Source: an uncultured Ellagibacter sp. (GTDB taxonomy: Bacteria > Actinomycetota > Coriobacteriia > Coriobacteriales > Eggerthellaceae). Taken from it: DNA of 64,000 bases. The position numbers were made by a program, and so were the translations under genes. Of the stretch, positions 51,914 to 61,374 are shown one piece after another. Below the pieces are notes generated by a model. It ran no database searches, was not told where the DNA came from, and saw only the letters and a list, made by a program, of their open reading frames with translations. The stretch covers positions 7,116-71,115 of the forward strand of contig NZ_CAKTTZ010000007.1 in assembly GCF_934617235.1 (NCBI RefSeq), read 5' to 3'. The first letter of the stretch is position 1. The number at the start of each line of letters is the position of its first letter.

Positions 51914-53449
51914 CTACTTCTGCTGATGCTCCTTCTTATGGTTCAGCAGGCGGTTCAAAGCATTGACATAGGCGCGCGCCGAGGACACGACGATATCGTT
52001 GTCGGCGCCGCGGCCAGAATACACTTCCCCATCGGGAGCGGTAACGCGAATGGTCACCTCGCCGAGCGCGTCAATGCCGCGCGTCACACTCTGCACCGAG
52101 AACTCAGTCAAGTCGTTTTCAACCTGGACGATCTTGTTGACCGCCTTGTACATGGCGTCAATCGGACCGGTGCCGAAATCGCACGCGGTGACAACCTGAT
52201 CGGCCTGATTGCGCAGGGTGACCGTAGCCGTCGGGATCATGTCGGTACCGCAAGATATCTGCACGCCCTCGAGCAGGTACACGGCGCTCACCTGACGATC
52301 GCGCTCGTGGATAAGGCTTTCGAGATCCTCGTCGTAGACTTCCTTCTTCTTGTCAGCAAGGTTCAAGAAGTCCTCGTAGATCTTGTCGAGCGCCTCGCCC
52401 TCGAACTCGTAGCCAAGCTCCTCGAGGCGATGCTTCAGAGCCGCATGGCCGCTGCGGGCAGTAAGCACAATCTGGCTCTGACCAGCCCCAACGTCGGCAG
52501 GATCGATGATCTCGTAGGTATCGCGCTTTTTAAGCACGCCGTCTTGGTGGATGCCCGAAGAATGCGCGAACGCGTTCGCACCGACGATAGCCTTGTTCGC
52601 CTGGACGTTCATGCCGGTGATGGAGGACACAAGGCGGCTTGCCTTGGTGAATTCCCTCGTGTTGATGTCGGTATGCGCGTTGAGTTCTTCGCCATGCATG
52701 CGGATGCCCATCACGACTTCCTCGAGCGCGGTGTTGCCCGCACGCTCGCCAAGGCCGTTGATGGTGCACTCGACCTGGGTCGCGCCGTTCTTCACGCCTT
52801 CAAGCGCAAGCGCCGTCGCCATACCGAGGTCGTTGTGGCAGTGAACCGAGACCGTGACGTTCTCGATGCCGCGGACGTTCTCCATAAGATACGCGATGCG
52901 GCGGCCGAATTCGGCGGGAAGCGAGTAGCCTGTGGTGTCGGGGATGTTGACGACCGTTGCGCCCGCATCGACGACTCGCTGGATGACCTTCGCGAGGAAC
53001 TCATAGTCCGAACGACCTGCATCTTCGGCGTAGAACTGCACGTCGTTCATATATTTCTTGGCATAGCGCACGCAATGTTCCGCACGCTCGAGGCACTCGT
53101 CCTCGGTAATGTGCAGCTTGTCGTGCAGATGGCTCGGGCTCACGCCGAGACCCGTGTGGATGCGTGGGCGCTTCGCGTATTTGAGCGCCTCGGCAGCGCG
53201 GTCGATGTCCTTCTCGACAGCGCGCGTGAGACCGACGACCGTCGCATCGTCGCCAGCGAGCTCGGCGATCCGGCGAACGCTCTCGAAATCACCGGGGCTA
53301 GAAATGGGGAAACCCGCCTCGATCACGTCGACCTTCATGCGTAGTAGCTGACGCGCGACCACCAGTTTTTCTTCCGTGTTCATGGAGGCGCCCGGCGACT
53401 GCTCGCCGTCGCGCAACGTGGTGTCAAAAATATCGATCTTGCGCGTCAT
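51914..53449 (-). CDS. leuA: 2-isopropylmalate synthase
   Basis: A 511-residue enzyme for the first step of leucine synthesis (2-oxoisovalerate plus acetyl-CoA). [14 protein letters not shown] at the start, the metal-binding HCHND in [12 protein letters not shown], and NGLGERAGN are all present; the carboxy-terminal LeuA dimer domain binds leucine for feedback inhibition. ATG at 53449 follows AAAGGA at seven bases. The frame upstream, to 53566, overlaps a terminator hairpin and is not used. Confidence 0.95.
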   Translation of the reverse strand: MTRKIDIFDTTLRDGEQSPGASMNTEEKLVVARQLLRMKVDVIEAGFPISSPGDFESVRRIAELAGDDATVVGLTRAVEKDIDRAAEALKYAKRPRIHTGLGVSPSHLHDKLHITEDECLERAEHCVRYAKKYMNDVQFYAEDAGRSDYEFLAKVIQRVVDAGATVVNIPDTTGYSLPAEFGRRIAYLMENVRGIENVTVSVHCHNDLGMATALALEGVKNGATQVECTINGLGERAGNTALEEVVMGIRMHGEELNAHTDINTREFTKASRLVSSITGMNVQANKAIVGANAFAHSSGIHQDGVLKKRDTYEIIDPADVGAGQSQIVLTARSGHAALKHRLEELGYEFEGEALDKIYEDFLNLADKKKEVYDEDLESLIHERDRQVSAVYLLEGVQISCGTDMIPTATVTLRNQADQVVTACDFGTGPIDAMYKAVNKIVQVENDLTEFSVQSVTRGIDALGEVTIRVTAPDGEVYSGRGADNDIVVSSARAYVNALNRLLNHKKEHQQK

Positions 53450-53520
53450 TTCGTTGTTCCTTTCTAAAACGCTTGCGGTCTTATACCGCGGCGAACATTT
53501 TAGCGCAGGCGCTTCGTCTC

Positions 53521-53573
53521 GAAGAAAAGAAGGGCCGCTGCCCTCGGGTTTCCCCGAAATCGGCAACGACCCT
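53521..53573 (-). terminator. Terminator after parC
   Basis: On the minus strand AGGGTCGTTGCC (53562-53573) pairs with GGCAGCGGCCCT (53531-53542), with an inner CGGG-GAAA-CCCG hairpin, followed by TCTTTTCTTC. It sits 30 bases after the parC stop and before leuA. No leucine-rich leader peptide was seen, so it is read as a plain terminator and not an attenuator. Confidence 0.8.
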
Positions 53574-53602
53574 CCACATTTTTTCCTAGAAACCAGGTCG
53601 TG

Positions 53603-55852
53603 TTATTCCCCCAAGTCGAACAGGCTCCTCATGTCCGTCTCTTTCATCGATGCGCCCGCTGACGGGAGACTTTGAGCGCGGAATTTCTCAAGCGGCGCCT
53701 CCCCGCCCAAGAACTCTTCCGCCTTGCCTACCATGGTCACCGCTCGATTTCCCTTGGCGGTGAACGCCTGGACACCCTGCGTGTTGTTGGTGGTCTTCGT
53801 GCGCAAAAGCGAGGTGCTGAAGTTCACGAGACGATAGTCGCTCGACACGAGTGCCAAGTCGCGGTCTTCCTTCAGCACCGTAGCGTACAATAGCTTGGCT
53901 CCGCCGTAAATCGCGTTCTTCAAGCGCTTGCGATTCGTCTTGGTGGCGTAGCCCGAAAGCGCGACGCGCGCGACGCGGCCGTTCTCGAAGACGAACAGGA
54001 CGTCGGCCGTATAGTCTTCAGGGTCGATGACCCAGATCACAGACTCATCGTCATCCATTTCCAAGTCGGTAGGCAGATACGACCCCAACTGAGCGGACTT
54101 GGTATCTTCGAATGCTGCGACCTTGCATTTATACACCTGGCACAGGTTAGTGAACACAAGCAAGTCGTGCGTATTAGAGGAGTCGAACTCGATAAAGGGC
54201 TCGTCGCCGTCTTTGTACTTCAGCGTCGCAGCCTTTCGCAACACGCGCTCGGTCATCTTCTTCAGATAGCCGTCGCGCGAGAGCATCATGGTCACGGGAT
54301 ATTCCTCGACCTCGGGCTCGAGGTTCACCTCGACGATCTCGGAAGGCGCAATAAGGCCGGTCTTGCGCGGCATGGCGTGTTTCTTGTTCACCGCGGCCAG
54401 CTCATCGTGGATGACATCCTTGATCTTCTTCTCGCTGGCGAGGATATCGTTGAGCTCGGCGATGTCGCCTACGAGTTTCTCGATATCCCTCGTGCGGTTC
54501 AGGATGTATTCCTCGTTGATGTTGCGCAGCTTGATTTCCGCTACGAACTCTGCCTGGACCTGGTCGATCTTAAAGCCCTTCATAAGGTTGGGCACAACCT
54601 CGGCTTCGAGTTTCGTGCCGCGGATGATTGCGATTGCCTTGTCGATGTCGAGCAAGATCGCCTCAAGACCGTGCAGCAGATGCAAGCGGTCGGTCTTCTT
54701 CTCCAGATCGAAGCGCATGCGGCGACGGGTCGACTCGACGCGCCACGCAACCCACTCGCCCAAGATCTCGCGCACGCCCATAACGCGCGGGTAACCGTCG
54801 ACCAGCACGTTGAAGTTGCACGAGAACGAGTCCTGCAACGTGGTGGAGCGGAAAAGCTTCGCCATGAGCTGCTCGGGATCGACTCCCCTCTTCAAATCGA
54901 TTGCGATACGCAGACCGGAAAGGTCGGTCTCGTCGCGAATATCGGCGATTTCGCGCACTTTACCCTCCTTGGAGAGCTTCACGATGCGCTCGATGATGAC
55001 GTCGGTTTTGGTTGTGTACGGAATCTCGTACACCTCGATGATGCGCTCATCCGGCAGGTAGCGCCAACGCGAACGGATCTGGAAGCTGCCAGTGCCGGTG
55101 TTGAAGATGCGCTCCATCTCCTCGCGGCGGTAGATGATTTCGCCGCCAGTGGAGAAATCGGGCGCGGGCATGTATTCCAGCAGATCACAGTCAGGGTCAC
55201 GAAGAAAATGCATGGTCGCCGTGCACACTTCGTTCAAGTTGAAGCCGCAGATGTCGGAGGCCATGGCAACGCCGATGCCCTTGTTTGCCGACACGAGGAT
55301 ATTGGGGAACGTGGTGGGAAGAAGGCGCGGCTCCTTCATGGCGCCATCGTAGCTGTCCACGAAATCGACCGGGTCCTTATCGATATCCTTGAAGATCTCG
55401 GCGCAGATCGGCGAGAGCTTGGCCTCGGTGTAGCGCGATGCCGCATAGCTCAAGTCGCCGGAATAGTACTTGCCGAAGTTGCCCTTGGACTCGACGAAGG
55501 GCGCCAGAAGCGCCTCATTGCCCGTGGCGAGGCGCACCATGGTCTCGTAAATGGCGGAATCACCGTGCGGGTTGAGCTTCATGGTTTGGCCAACGATGTT
55601 CGCGCTCTTCTGGCGGGCACCGTTCAAAAGCCCCATCTTGTACATGGTGTAGAGGAGCTTTCGATGCGACGGCTTGAAACCGTCGATTTCCGGGAAGGCA
55701 CGCGATACGTTAGTGGACATGGCATAGGGCATGTAGTTCTGCTCGAGCGTCTGCGTGATAGGCTGCTCCGTGACCTCGGAGTGCAGACCGATCACGTTGG
55801 GATTGTCCACGTGCTTTTTCTTCGGTGCAGTTTTAGTTTTCTTCTTTGCCAC
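53603..55852 (-). CDS. parC: Type II topoisomerase A subunit, ParC-like
   Basis: A 749-residue GyrA/ParC-family protein. The winged-helix catalytic tyrosine is Tyr141 in AASRYTEAKL; the region facing quinolones, PHGDSAIYETMVRLA, is at about 95-109. The carboxy-terminal part (about 500-749) is a divergent beta-pinwheel without the GyrA box. It starts with GTG at 55852 after AAGGGG, opening with a run of lysines. Its partner ParE-like gene lies 73 bases upstream. A gyrase pair is expected elsewhere, so this is probably topoisomerase IV or a lineage-specific second enzyme. Confidence 0.9.
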   Translation of the reverse strand: MAKKKTKTAPKKKHVDNPNVIGLHSEVTEQPITQTLEQNYMPYAMSTNVSRAFPEIDGFKPSHRKLLYTMYKMGLLNGARQKSANIVGQTMKLNPHGDSAIYETMVRLATGNEALLAPFVESKGNFGKYYSGDLSYAASRYTEAKLSPICAEIFKDIDKDPVDFVDSYDGAMKEPRLLPTTFPNILVSANKGIGVAMASDICGFNLNEVCTATMHFLRDPDCDLLEYMPAPDFSTGGEIIYRREEMERIFNTGTGSFQIRSRWRYLPDERIIEVYEIPYTTKTDVIIERIVKLSKEGKVREIADIRDETDLSGLRIAIDLKRGVDPEQLMAKLFRSTTLQDSFSCNFNVLVDGYPRVMGVREILGEWVAWRVESTRRRMRFDLEKKTDRLHLLHGLEAILLDIDKAIAIIRGTKLEAEVVPNLMKGFKIDQVQAEFVAEIKLRNINEEYILNRTRDIEKLVGDIAELNDILASEKKIKDVIHDELAAVNKKHAMPRKTGLIAPSEIVEVNLEPEVEEYPVTMMLSRDGYLKKMTERVLRKAATLKYKDGDEPFIEFDSSNTHDLLVFTNLCQVYKCKVAAFEDTKSAQLGSYLPTDLEMDDDESVIWVIDPEDYTADVLFVFENGRVARVALSGYATKTNRKRLKNAIYGGAKLLYATVLKEDRDLALVSSDYRLVNFSTSLLRTKTTNNTQGVQAFTAKGNRAVTMVGKAEEFLGGEAPLEKFRAQSLPSAGASMKETDMRSLFDLGE

Positions 55853-55925
55853 GGTTTCCCCTTGGTGCGTATTTTTAAGGCCCACCTATCGAAGCGGGCG
55901 GCAGTTCGAGCGTTTATTACTAGCG

Positions 55926-57920
55926 TTACTGCAGGTCGAGCTGGTCGAGGTATTCCCTGCCATGCTCGGCGATGTGGCGTTTGCGGCCCTCATCGTCGTT
56001 GCCGAGCAAGAGGTTGAACATGCTTTCCATAGTGGCAACATCCTCAGGCTCCACCTTGATCAAGCGACGCGTTTCAGGGTTCATGGTCGTAAGCCACATC
56101 ATGTCAGGGTCGTTCTCGCCAAGACCCTTCGAGCGGTTGATCGAGCACTTCTGGTCGCCGATATCCTTTAAGATGTTGTTCTTCTCGAGCTCGGTGTAGG
56201 CGAAGTACGTCTTCTCCTTGCAGTTGATCTCGTAGAGCGGCGATTCGGCGATGTAGACGAAGCCCTCGTCGATGAGCGTCGGCACGAGCCGGTAGAGCAT
56301 GGTCAGAATAAGCGTACGGATATGGTAACCGTCGACGTCGGCGTCGGTGCAGATGATGACCTTGCTCCAGTTGAGGTTGTCCAAATCGAAGGTGCCGAGG
56401 TTTTTCATGCGCTTGTCTTTGACCTCGACGCCGCAACCCAAAACGCGCAGCAGGTCCATGATGATGTCGGACTTGAAGATGCGTGGATAATCTTCCTTTA
56501 GGCAGTTAAGGATCTTGCCTCGAACGGGCATAACGCCCTGGAATTCGGCATCGCGCGAGGTTCGGATGGCGCCTGCCGCCGAGTCGCCCTCCACGATGTA
56601 GATTTCGCGGCGGCCCTTGTCCTTCGAGCGGCAGTCGATGAACTTCTGCACGCGGTTGGCCATATCGGTCTTCTGCTGCAAGTTGGACTTGATGCTCTGG
56701 CGGGTTTTCTCGGCGTTTTCGCGCGAGCGCTTGTTGATGAGCACCTGATCGACGATCTTGCTCGCCGCGTCTTTGTTCTCGATGAGATAGGTCGTGAGGC
56801 GTTCCTTGAAAAACGACGTCATGGCCTGCTGGATAAAGCGGTTGTTAATCGCCTTCTTCGTCTGGTTCTCATAGGACGTCTGCGTCGAAAAGCAGTTCGT
56901 CACGAGGACCAGGCAGTCTTGTACGTCTTGCCACTTGATGGCGGACTCGTTTTTGTTGTACTTGTCCTGAGACTTGATATACGAATCAAGAGCGCTGGTC
57001 AGAGCGCTGCGAGCAGCCTTTTCGGGAGATCCGCCGTTTTCAAGCCACGACGAGTTGTGGTAGTACTCCTGCATCTGGAAGGTGCGGGAGAAGCACAGGC
57101 ACGCGGTGATTTTAACGTTGTAATCGGGCAAGTCGTCGCGGTCGCGGCCACGGCGGTCCGCTTCGATGAAGAAGGGCTCGGTCAAATACTCGGAACCGAC
57201 CTTTTCCAGAACGTAGTCTTCGATGCCCTTGGGGTAGCAGAAGTCCTCTTCGGTGAAGCCTTCCGGGCCCTCGAGGCGAAGACGGAAGGTGACGTTGGCG
57301 TTGACGACCGCCTGGCGGCGCATCGTTTCGCGATACCAGTCGGCAGGGATGTCGATCGACGTGAAGACTTCAAGGTCGGGACGCCATTTGATGGTGGTGC
57401 CGGTTCGCTTCTCGTCTGAAGGCTCAACCTCGAGCGCCTTTTTCTTGGCCCCGACAACCTTGCCTTTCTTAAAATGCAAGGAATACTTGTTGCCGTCGCG
57501 CCATACGGTGGCGTCCATGTATTCGGAGGCGTACTGCGTAGCGCACGAGCCAAGACCGTTCGTGCCCAAAGAGAAGTCGTAGTCGCCGCCTTGGTTGTTG
57601 TTGTATTTGCCGCCCGCATACAGCTCGCAAAAGACAAGCTCCCAGTTGAAGCGCTTTTCGGTAGGGTTCCAATCGAGCGGGCAGCCACGACCATTGTCCT
57701 CGACTTGGATGGAGCCGTCGGCAAAAGCTGTCAGCGTGATAAGGTCGCCGAAGCCCTGACGAGCCTCGTCAACCGAGTTCGACAGGATCTCGAAAGCGGC
57801 ATGAGCGCAACCGTCCAGACCATCGGATCCAAAGATAACCGCAGGTCTAAGGCGAACGCGCTCCTCATCTTTCAGCTGGCGAATGCTGTCATTGCCGTAA
57901 TTGGCCGTAGAGTTTGCCAT
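55926..57920 (-). CDS. parE: Type II topoisomerase B subunit, ParE-like
   Basis: A 664-residue GyrB/ParE-family protein. The ATPase part has EILSNSVDEARQG, VEDNGRGCP and GTNGLGSCATQYAS; the TOPRIM domain has EGDSAAGAI (usual form EGDSAGGSA) and CTDADVDGYHIRT; RSKGLGENDPDMMW follows. These small departures mark it off from standard GyrB. It cuts and reseals DNA with ParC using ATP. Immediately downstream is parC. Confidence 0.9.
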   Translation of the reverse strand: MANSTANYGNDSIRQLKDEERVRLRPAVIFGSDGLDGCAHAAFEILSNSVDEARQGFGDLITLTAFADGSIQVEDNGRGCPLDWNPTEKRFNWELVFCELYAGGKYNNNQGGDYDFSLGTNGLGSCATQYASEYMDATVWRDGNKYSLHFKKGKVVGAKKKALEVEPSDEKRTGTTIKWRPDLEVFTSIDIPADWYRETMRRQAVVNANVTFRLRLEGPEGFTEEDFCYPKGIEDYVLEKVGSEYLTEPFFIEADRRGRDRDDLPDYNVKITACLCFSRTFQMQEYYHNSSWLENGGSPEKAARSALTSALDSYIKSQDKYNKNESAIKWQDVQDCLVLVTNCFSTQTSYENQTKKAINNRFIQQAMTSFFKERLTTYLIENKDAASKIVDQVLINKRSRENAEKTRQSIKSNLQQKTDMANRVQKFIDCRSKDKGRREIYIVEGDSAAGAIRTSRDAEFQGVMPVRGKILNCLKEDYPRIFKSDIIMDLLRVLGCGVEVKDKRMKNLGTFDLDNLNWSKVIICTDADVDGYHIRTLILTMLYRLVPTLIDEGFVYIAESPLYEINCKEKTYFAYTELEKNNILKDIGDQKCSINRSKGLGENDPDMMWLTTMNPETRRLIKVEPEDVATMESMFNLLLGNDDEGRKRHIAEHGREYLDQLDLQ

Positions 57921-58322
57921 TCTCTCTCTTTCGGTGGTCGTGTTTCCTCAGCGCAACTCCAAACCCCATCGGGTGCAGTTGCCTTCTCGCTCAGTCAGCG
58001 CTGCGCAAAAGGCGCGACGCATAAAGCGGGTCTTGTGGGCCAGGCGCTGCTGGCCGCGATTCGCAACCATCGACTTTACCACATGCCGAGGTCGCATCAA
58101 AACGACGACACAGCAAATTCATCGGACATGCGTTCGTGTAGAAAGGCATGCGCGAATTGGTTTAGGGAATTGAGCGCGCATAAGCCGACTGGGCGCAAAG
58201 TTGTCGCCAGAAATGCGTTTCCCCTGATAGAAGCCTTACATACCAGGGGCGCCCCATCCCTTGGTTACACCGCCTCGGAATAGGGCTCCCACAGAAATGC
58301 GATCGAGCGCAGGACCGAATGC
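57921..58322. other. Intergenic region between parE and serA
   Basis: A 400-base stretch with no convincing gene. It holds the parE upstream region and, near 58210-58250, CCCCTG/CAGGGG (a six-pair repeat) next to the palindrome GGGGCGCCCC. Neither is followed by a U-run. Confidence 0.4.
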
Positions 58323-59903
58323 CTACAGGTTGAACGACCAAACGTTCTTGAAATCGAGCGTGCTCGAAAGCTTTTGAAGGAGCTCATCGGTCACGTTGCC
58401 CTCGACGTTCATGTAGACAAGCGCCGTCTTCTCAGAGGGCTTCGTGCCGATCTGCATCGTCGTGATGTTCACGCCCTCATCGCCAAGCACCGTGCCAATC
58501 GCGCCGATGCGGCCGGGGGCGTCGACGTACTCGAACACGAGCGATTGCTTGGCGGGCGCGATGTCGATCTTGTAATCGAGCAGCGACATGATGCGCGGGC
58601 GTTGCATCGAGCCGAAGAGCGTCGCTCCCACTTCCACACCGTCGGCGATGACCTTCACGGCAGAGGCGTACTCATCAGCATCGGCGATCGAAGCGGTATC
58701 CACCTTGATGCCATGGCGAACAGCAACCGACTCGACGTTCACCGGGGTGACCGACCCTGCGCGGCGATACGCGAGGATTCCGTCAAGCGCGCCTGCGACC
58801 AGGATAGATGCATCGGCGTTCGCGATCGTCCCCGCAGCTTCGACGCGCAGCGTCTTCGGAATGCAACCCAGGATCTGAGCCAGAACGCGGCCCATCATCT
58901 GGCAAGCGGGAACGTAAGGACCCACCGCGTCCATCATCTCGGGCGGAACGAGCGTCATGTTGAGCGCCGTCGGAACGATAGAACCCTCAAGGCCGCTCGA
59001 GACGTACTCCGCAATCTGCATGCCGGCGCGCACCTGCGCCTCGTGGGTGGATGCGCCCAGATGAGGGGTCAAAAGCACGTTATCGAACTCGTGCAGGGGG
59101 CTGTCGGTGCAGGGTTCCTCCTCGAACATGTCGATACCCGCGGCGAAGATCTTGCCGGCGGCGACGAAATCGGAGAGGGACTTCACGTTGTAGATGCCGC
59201 CGCGCGCCGCGTTGATCAAGACGACGCCGTCCTTCATGACGGCAAATTCTTCGGGACCGAACATACCGATGGTCTCGGGAGTCTTCGGCAGATGCACGGT
59301 GATGAAATCGGCGCGGGCGAGCACGTCTTCTGTGCGCTCGAACAGCTCCACACCCAACTGATCGGCGCGTTCGGGGCTGCAATACGGATCATGGCCGATG
59401 ATCTTCATGCCGAAGGCGCGCGCACGCTCCGCCACGAGACCGCCGATGCGGCCCAAGCCAAAAATGGCGAGCGTCTTCTCGTAGAGCTCCTTGCCCAGAA
59501 ACTTCGAACGCTCCCATTTGCCCTCGTGCATGCTTGCGTTCGCCTGCGGAAGCTGTCGCGCGCAGGCAAGCATAAGCGCCATGGTGTGCTCAGCTGCGCT
59601 CATGATGTTCGAGGTCGGCGCGTTGCACACGATAACACCGCGCTCGGTGGCGGCATCGAGGTCGATCGTGTCGACACCCACGCCAGCGCGCCCGATGATC
59701 TTCAGGTTGTCGGCGGCCTCGACGACGCGACGCGTCACGGGCGTCGCGGAACGCACGATGATCGCGTCATAGGGAGCAATCGTCGCGACGAGCTCGTCCT
59801 CGGCCAGGTCGAGCTTCACTTCGACGTCGTAGCCCTTCTCGCGCAGAACGTCGATGCCCTCCTTCGCGATTCGGTCGGCTACGAGAACCTTCTTGTGCGT
59901 CAT
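58323..59903 (-). CDS. serA: D-3-phosphoglycerate dehydrogenase
   Basis: A 526-residue long-form SerA: substrate domain, Rossmann NAD domain (LAIFGLGRIGGLVAERARAF), active-site Arg in NAARGGIYNVK, Glu, and His in LLTPHLGASTHEAQ, then an intervening allosteric domain and a carboxy-terminal ACT domain (about 450-526) that senses serine. It makes 3-phosphohydroxypyruvate for serine synthesis. serC lies 115 bases upstream and in the same direction. Confidence 0.96.
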   Translation of the reverse strand: MTHKKVLVADRIAKEGIDVLREKGYDVEVKLDLAEDELVATIAPYDAIIVRSATPVTRRVVEAADNLKIIGRAGVGVDTIDLDAATERGVIVCNAPTSNIMSAAEHTMALMLACARQLPQANASMHEGKWERSKFLGKELYEKTLAIFGLGRIGGLVAERARAFGMKIIGHDPYCSPERADQLGVELFERTEDVLARADFITVHLPKTPETIGMFGPEEFAVMKDGVVLINAARGGIYNVKSLSDFVAAGKIFAAGIDMFEEEPCTDSPLHEFDNVLLTPHLGASTHEAQVRAGMQIAEYVSSGLEGSIVPTALNMTLVPPEMMDAVGPYVPACQMMGRVLAQILGCIPKTLRVEAAGTIANADASILVAGALDGILAYRRAGSVTPVNVESVAVRHGIKVDTASIADADEYASAVKVIADGVEVGATLFGSMQRPRIMSLLDYKIDIAPAKQSLVFEYVDAPGRIGAIGTVLGDEGVNITTMQIGTKPSEKTALVYMNVEGNVTDELLQKLSSTLDFKNVWSFNL

Positions 59904-60018
59904 GGCGAATTCCCTTCCTCAGACAAGGCCGCTTATCGCGCGCTCGTTTCGCAAATTCGACCGCGAGGAACCACTTCCCCACGGCCGAATTCGTTTCCGT
60001 TAGAACAACTATACGGCT

Positions 60019-61101
60019 TTATGCGTTGTTTTTCTCGAACTCTTCCATGAACGAGACCAAAGCCTCGACGCCTTCACGCGGCATTGCGTTGTAGATGCTC
60101 GCGCGCATGCCGCCGACGCTGCGATGGCCCTTCAAACTCTCGAGCCCGCGAGCCTTCGCCTCGGCGATGAACTTCGCGTCCAAATCGGCGTCGCCCGTGA
60201 TGAAGGGAACGTTCATAAGCGAGCGGAATTCCTTTTCCGCCGTGCCGCGGAAGAGCTTCGAGCTGTCAAGGTAGTCGTAGAGCAGCGCCGCCTTCTCCTC
60301 GTTGCGCTTCTTCATCGCTTCGAGTCCGCCCTGCTCCTTGAGCCATTTGAACACGAGACCGCAGACGTAAATACCGTAGGCGGGCGGCGTGTTCGAGAGG
60401 CTGCCGGCATCGGCTTGCGTCTTGTAGCGCATGATAGTGGGCGTGAACGGGAGGACATCCTCGCGAATAAGGTCGTCGCGCACGATGACGATGACCACAC
60501 CGGCGGGACCGACGTTTTTCTGCACGCCGCCGTAGATAAGGCCGTATTTGGAGACGTCGACGGGCTCGGAGAGGAACATCGAGGACACATCGGAGACAAG
60601 CGGGGTGTCGCCCGTCTCGGGAAGATGGGTATAGCGCGTGCCGTAGACCGTTTCGTTCTGGCAGATGTAGACGTAGTCAGCGTCTGGCGAGAAGGTAGCG
60701 CTGTCGAAATCGGGAACCCGCGTGAAGCCCGCGTCCTCGGAGGAAGCGACGAGGTTTGCGGTGCCGTAGAGCTTAGCTTCCTTAAAAGCCTTCTTCGACC
60801 AGTTGCCCGACACAATGTAGTCGGCCACCTTGTTGCGCATGAGGTTCATCGGAATTGCCGCGAACTGCTGGGTCGCGCCTCCCTGCAAGAAGAGCACGCG
60901 GTAGTTGTCAGGGATGCCCATGAGATCGCGAATGTCCTGCTCAGCGGTTTCGATGATGCCCTTGAAGGTCGCCGAGCGGTGGGACATCTCCATCACGGAC
61001 ATGCCACAGCCGTTATAATCGAGCATCTCCGCTGCGGCGGTCTTCAAGACCTCCTCGGGAAGCATTGCGGGACCTGCAGAAAAGTTGAACACCCTACCCA
61101 T
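60019..61101 (-). CDS. serC: Phosphoserine aminotransferase
   Basis: A 360-residue PLP enzyme that turns phosphohydroxypyruvate into phosphoserine. It starts MGRVFNFSAGPAMLPEEVLK; QGGATQQFAAIPMNL (about 72-86) is typical, and the PLP lysine is in YGGVQKNVGPAG at about residue 195. ATG at 61101 follows AAAGGAG. With serA it supplies the second step of serine synthesis. Confidence 0.96.
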   Translation of the reverse strand: MGRVFNFSAGPAMLPEEVLKTAAAEMLDYNGCGMSVMEMSHRSATFKGIIETAEQDIRDLMGIPDNYRVLFLQGGATQQFAAIPMNLMRNKVADYIVSGNWSKKAFKEAKLYGTANLVASSEDAGFTRVPDFDSATFSPDADYVYICQNETVYGTRYTHLPETGDTPLVSDVSSMFLSEPVDVSKYGLIYGGVQKNVGPAGVVIVIVRDDLIREDVLPFTPTIMRYKTQADAGSLSNTPPAYGIYVCGLVFKWLKEQGGLEAMKKRNEEKAALLYDYLDSSKLFRGTAEKEFRSLMNVPFITGDADLDAKFIAEAKARGLESLKGHRSVGGMRASIYNAMPREGVEALVSFMEEFEKNNA

Positions 61102-61292
61102 AAGCGCGCTCCTTTGATCGCGAGAACTCAGACGCACTTTATTCTAATGGAGCGATTGGTGCGCGACGCGCAAATTGAGGCTCCAATCGATAACTGGATG
61201 TCCTCACGTACCTGGGCGGACACCTTGGCCCAAAAGCGCGTCCCGCATCTCTTTTCGTGGCTGCGCAACGCAAAGAAGGTGTGAATTTCTTG

Positions 61293-61298
61293 TATAAT
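61293..61298 (+). promoter_or_regulatory. Candidate -10 box of the Tat lipoprotein gene
   Basis: A perfect TATAAT (61293-61298) preceded by TTG lies 77 bases before the gene in the 273-base divergent gap with serC. A -35 element is not evident, so it may be an extended -10 promoter. Confidence 0.5.
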
Positions 61299-61374
61299 TT
61301 CATGTAAGTAAACCCATCACGCCACGTCCTAGAGCGCCCACATTTGGCGAGAAGGCATCACGGAAGGGGAACTC

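Noticed and set aside
51890..53344. A 484-codon plus-strand frame
   Set aside because: Antisense to leuA, which has all family motifs.
53521..53573. Leucine attenuator before leuA
   Set aside because: No leader peptide with Leu codons could be found; the hairpin is close to the parC stop and works as a plain terminator.
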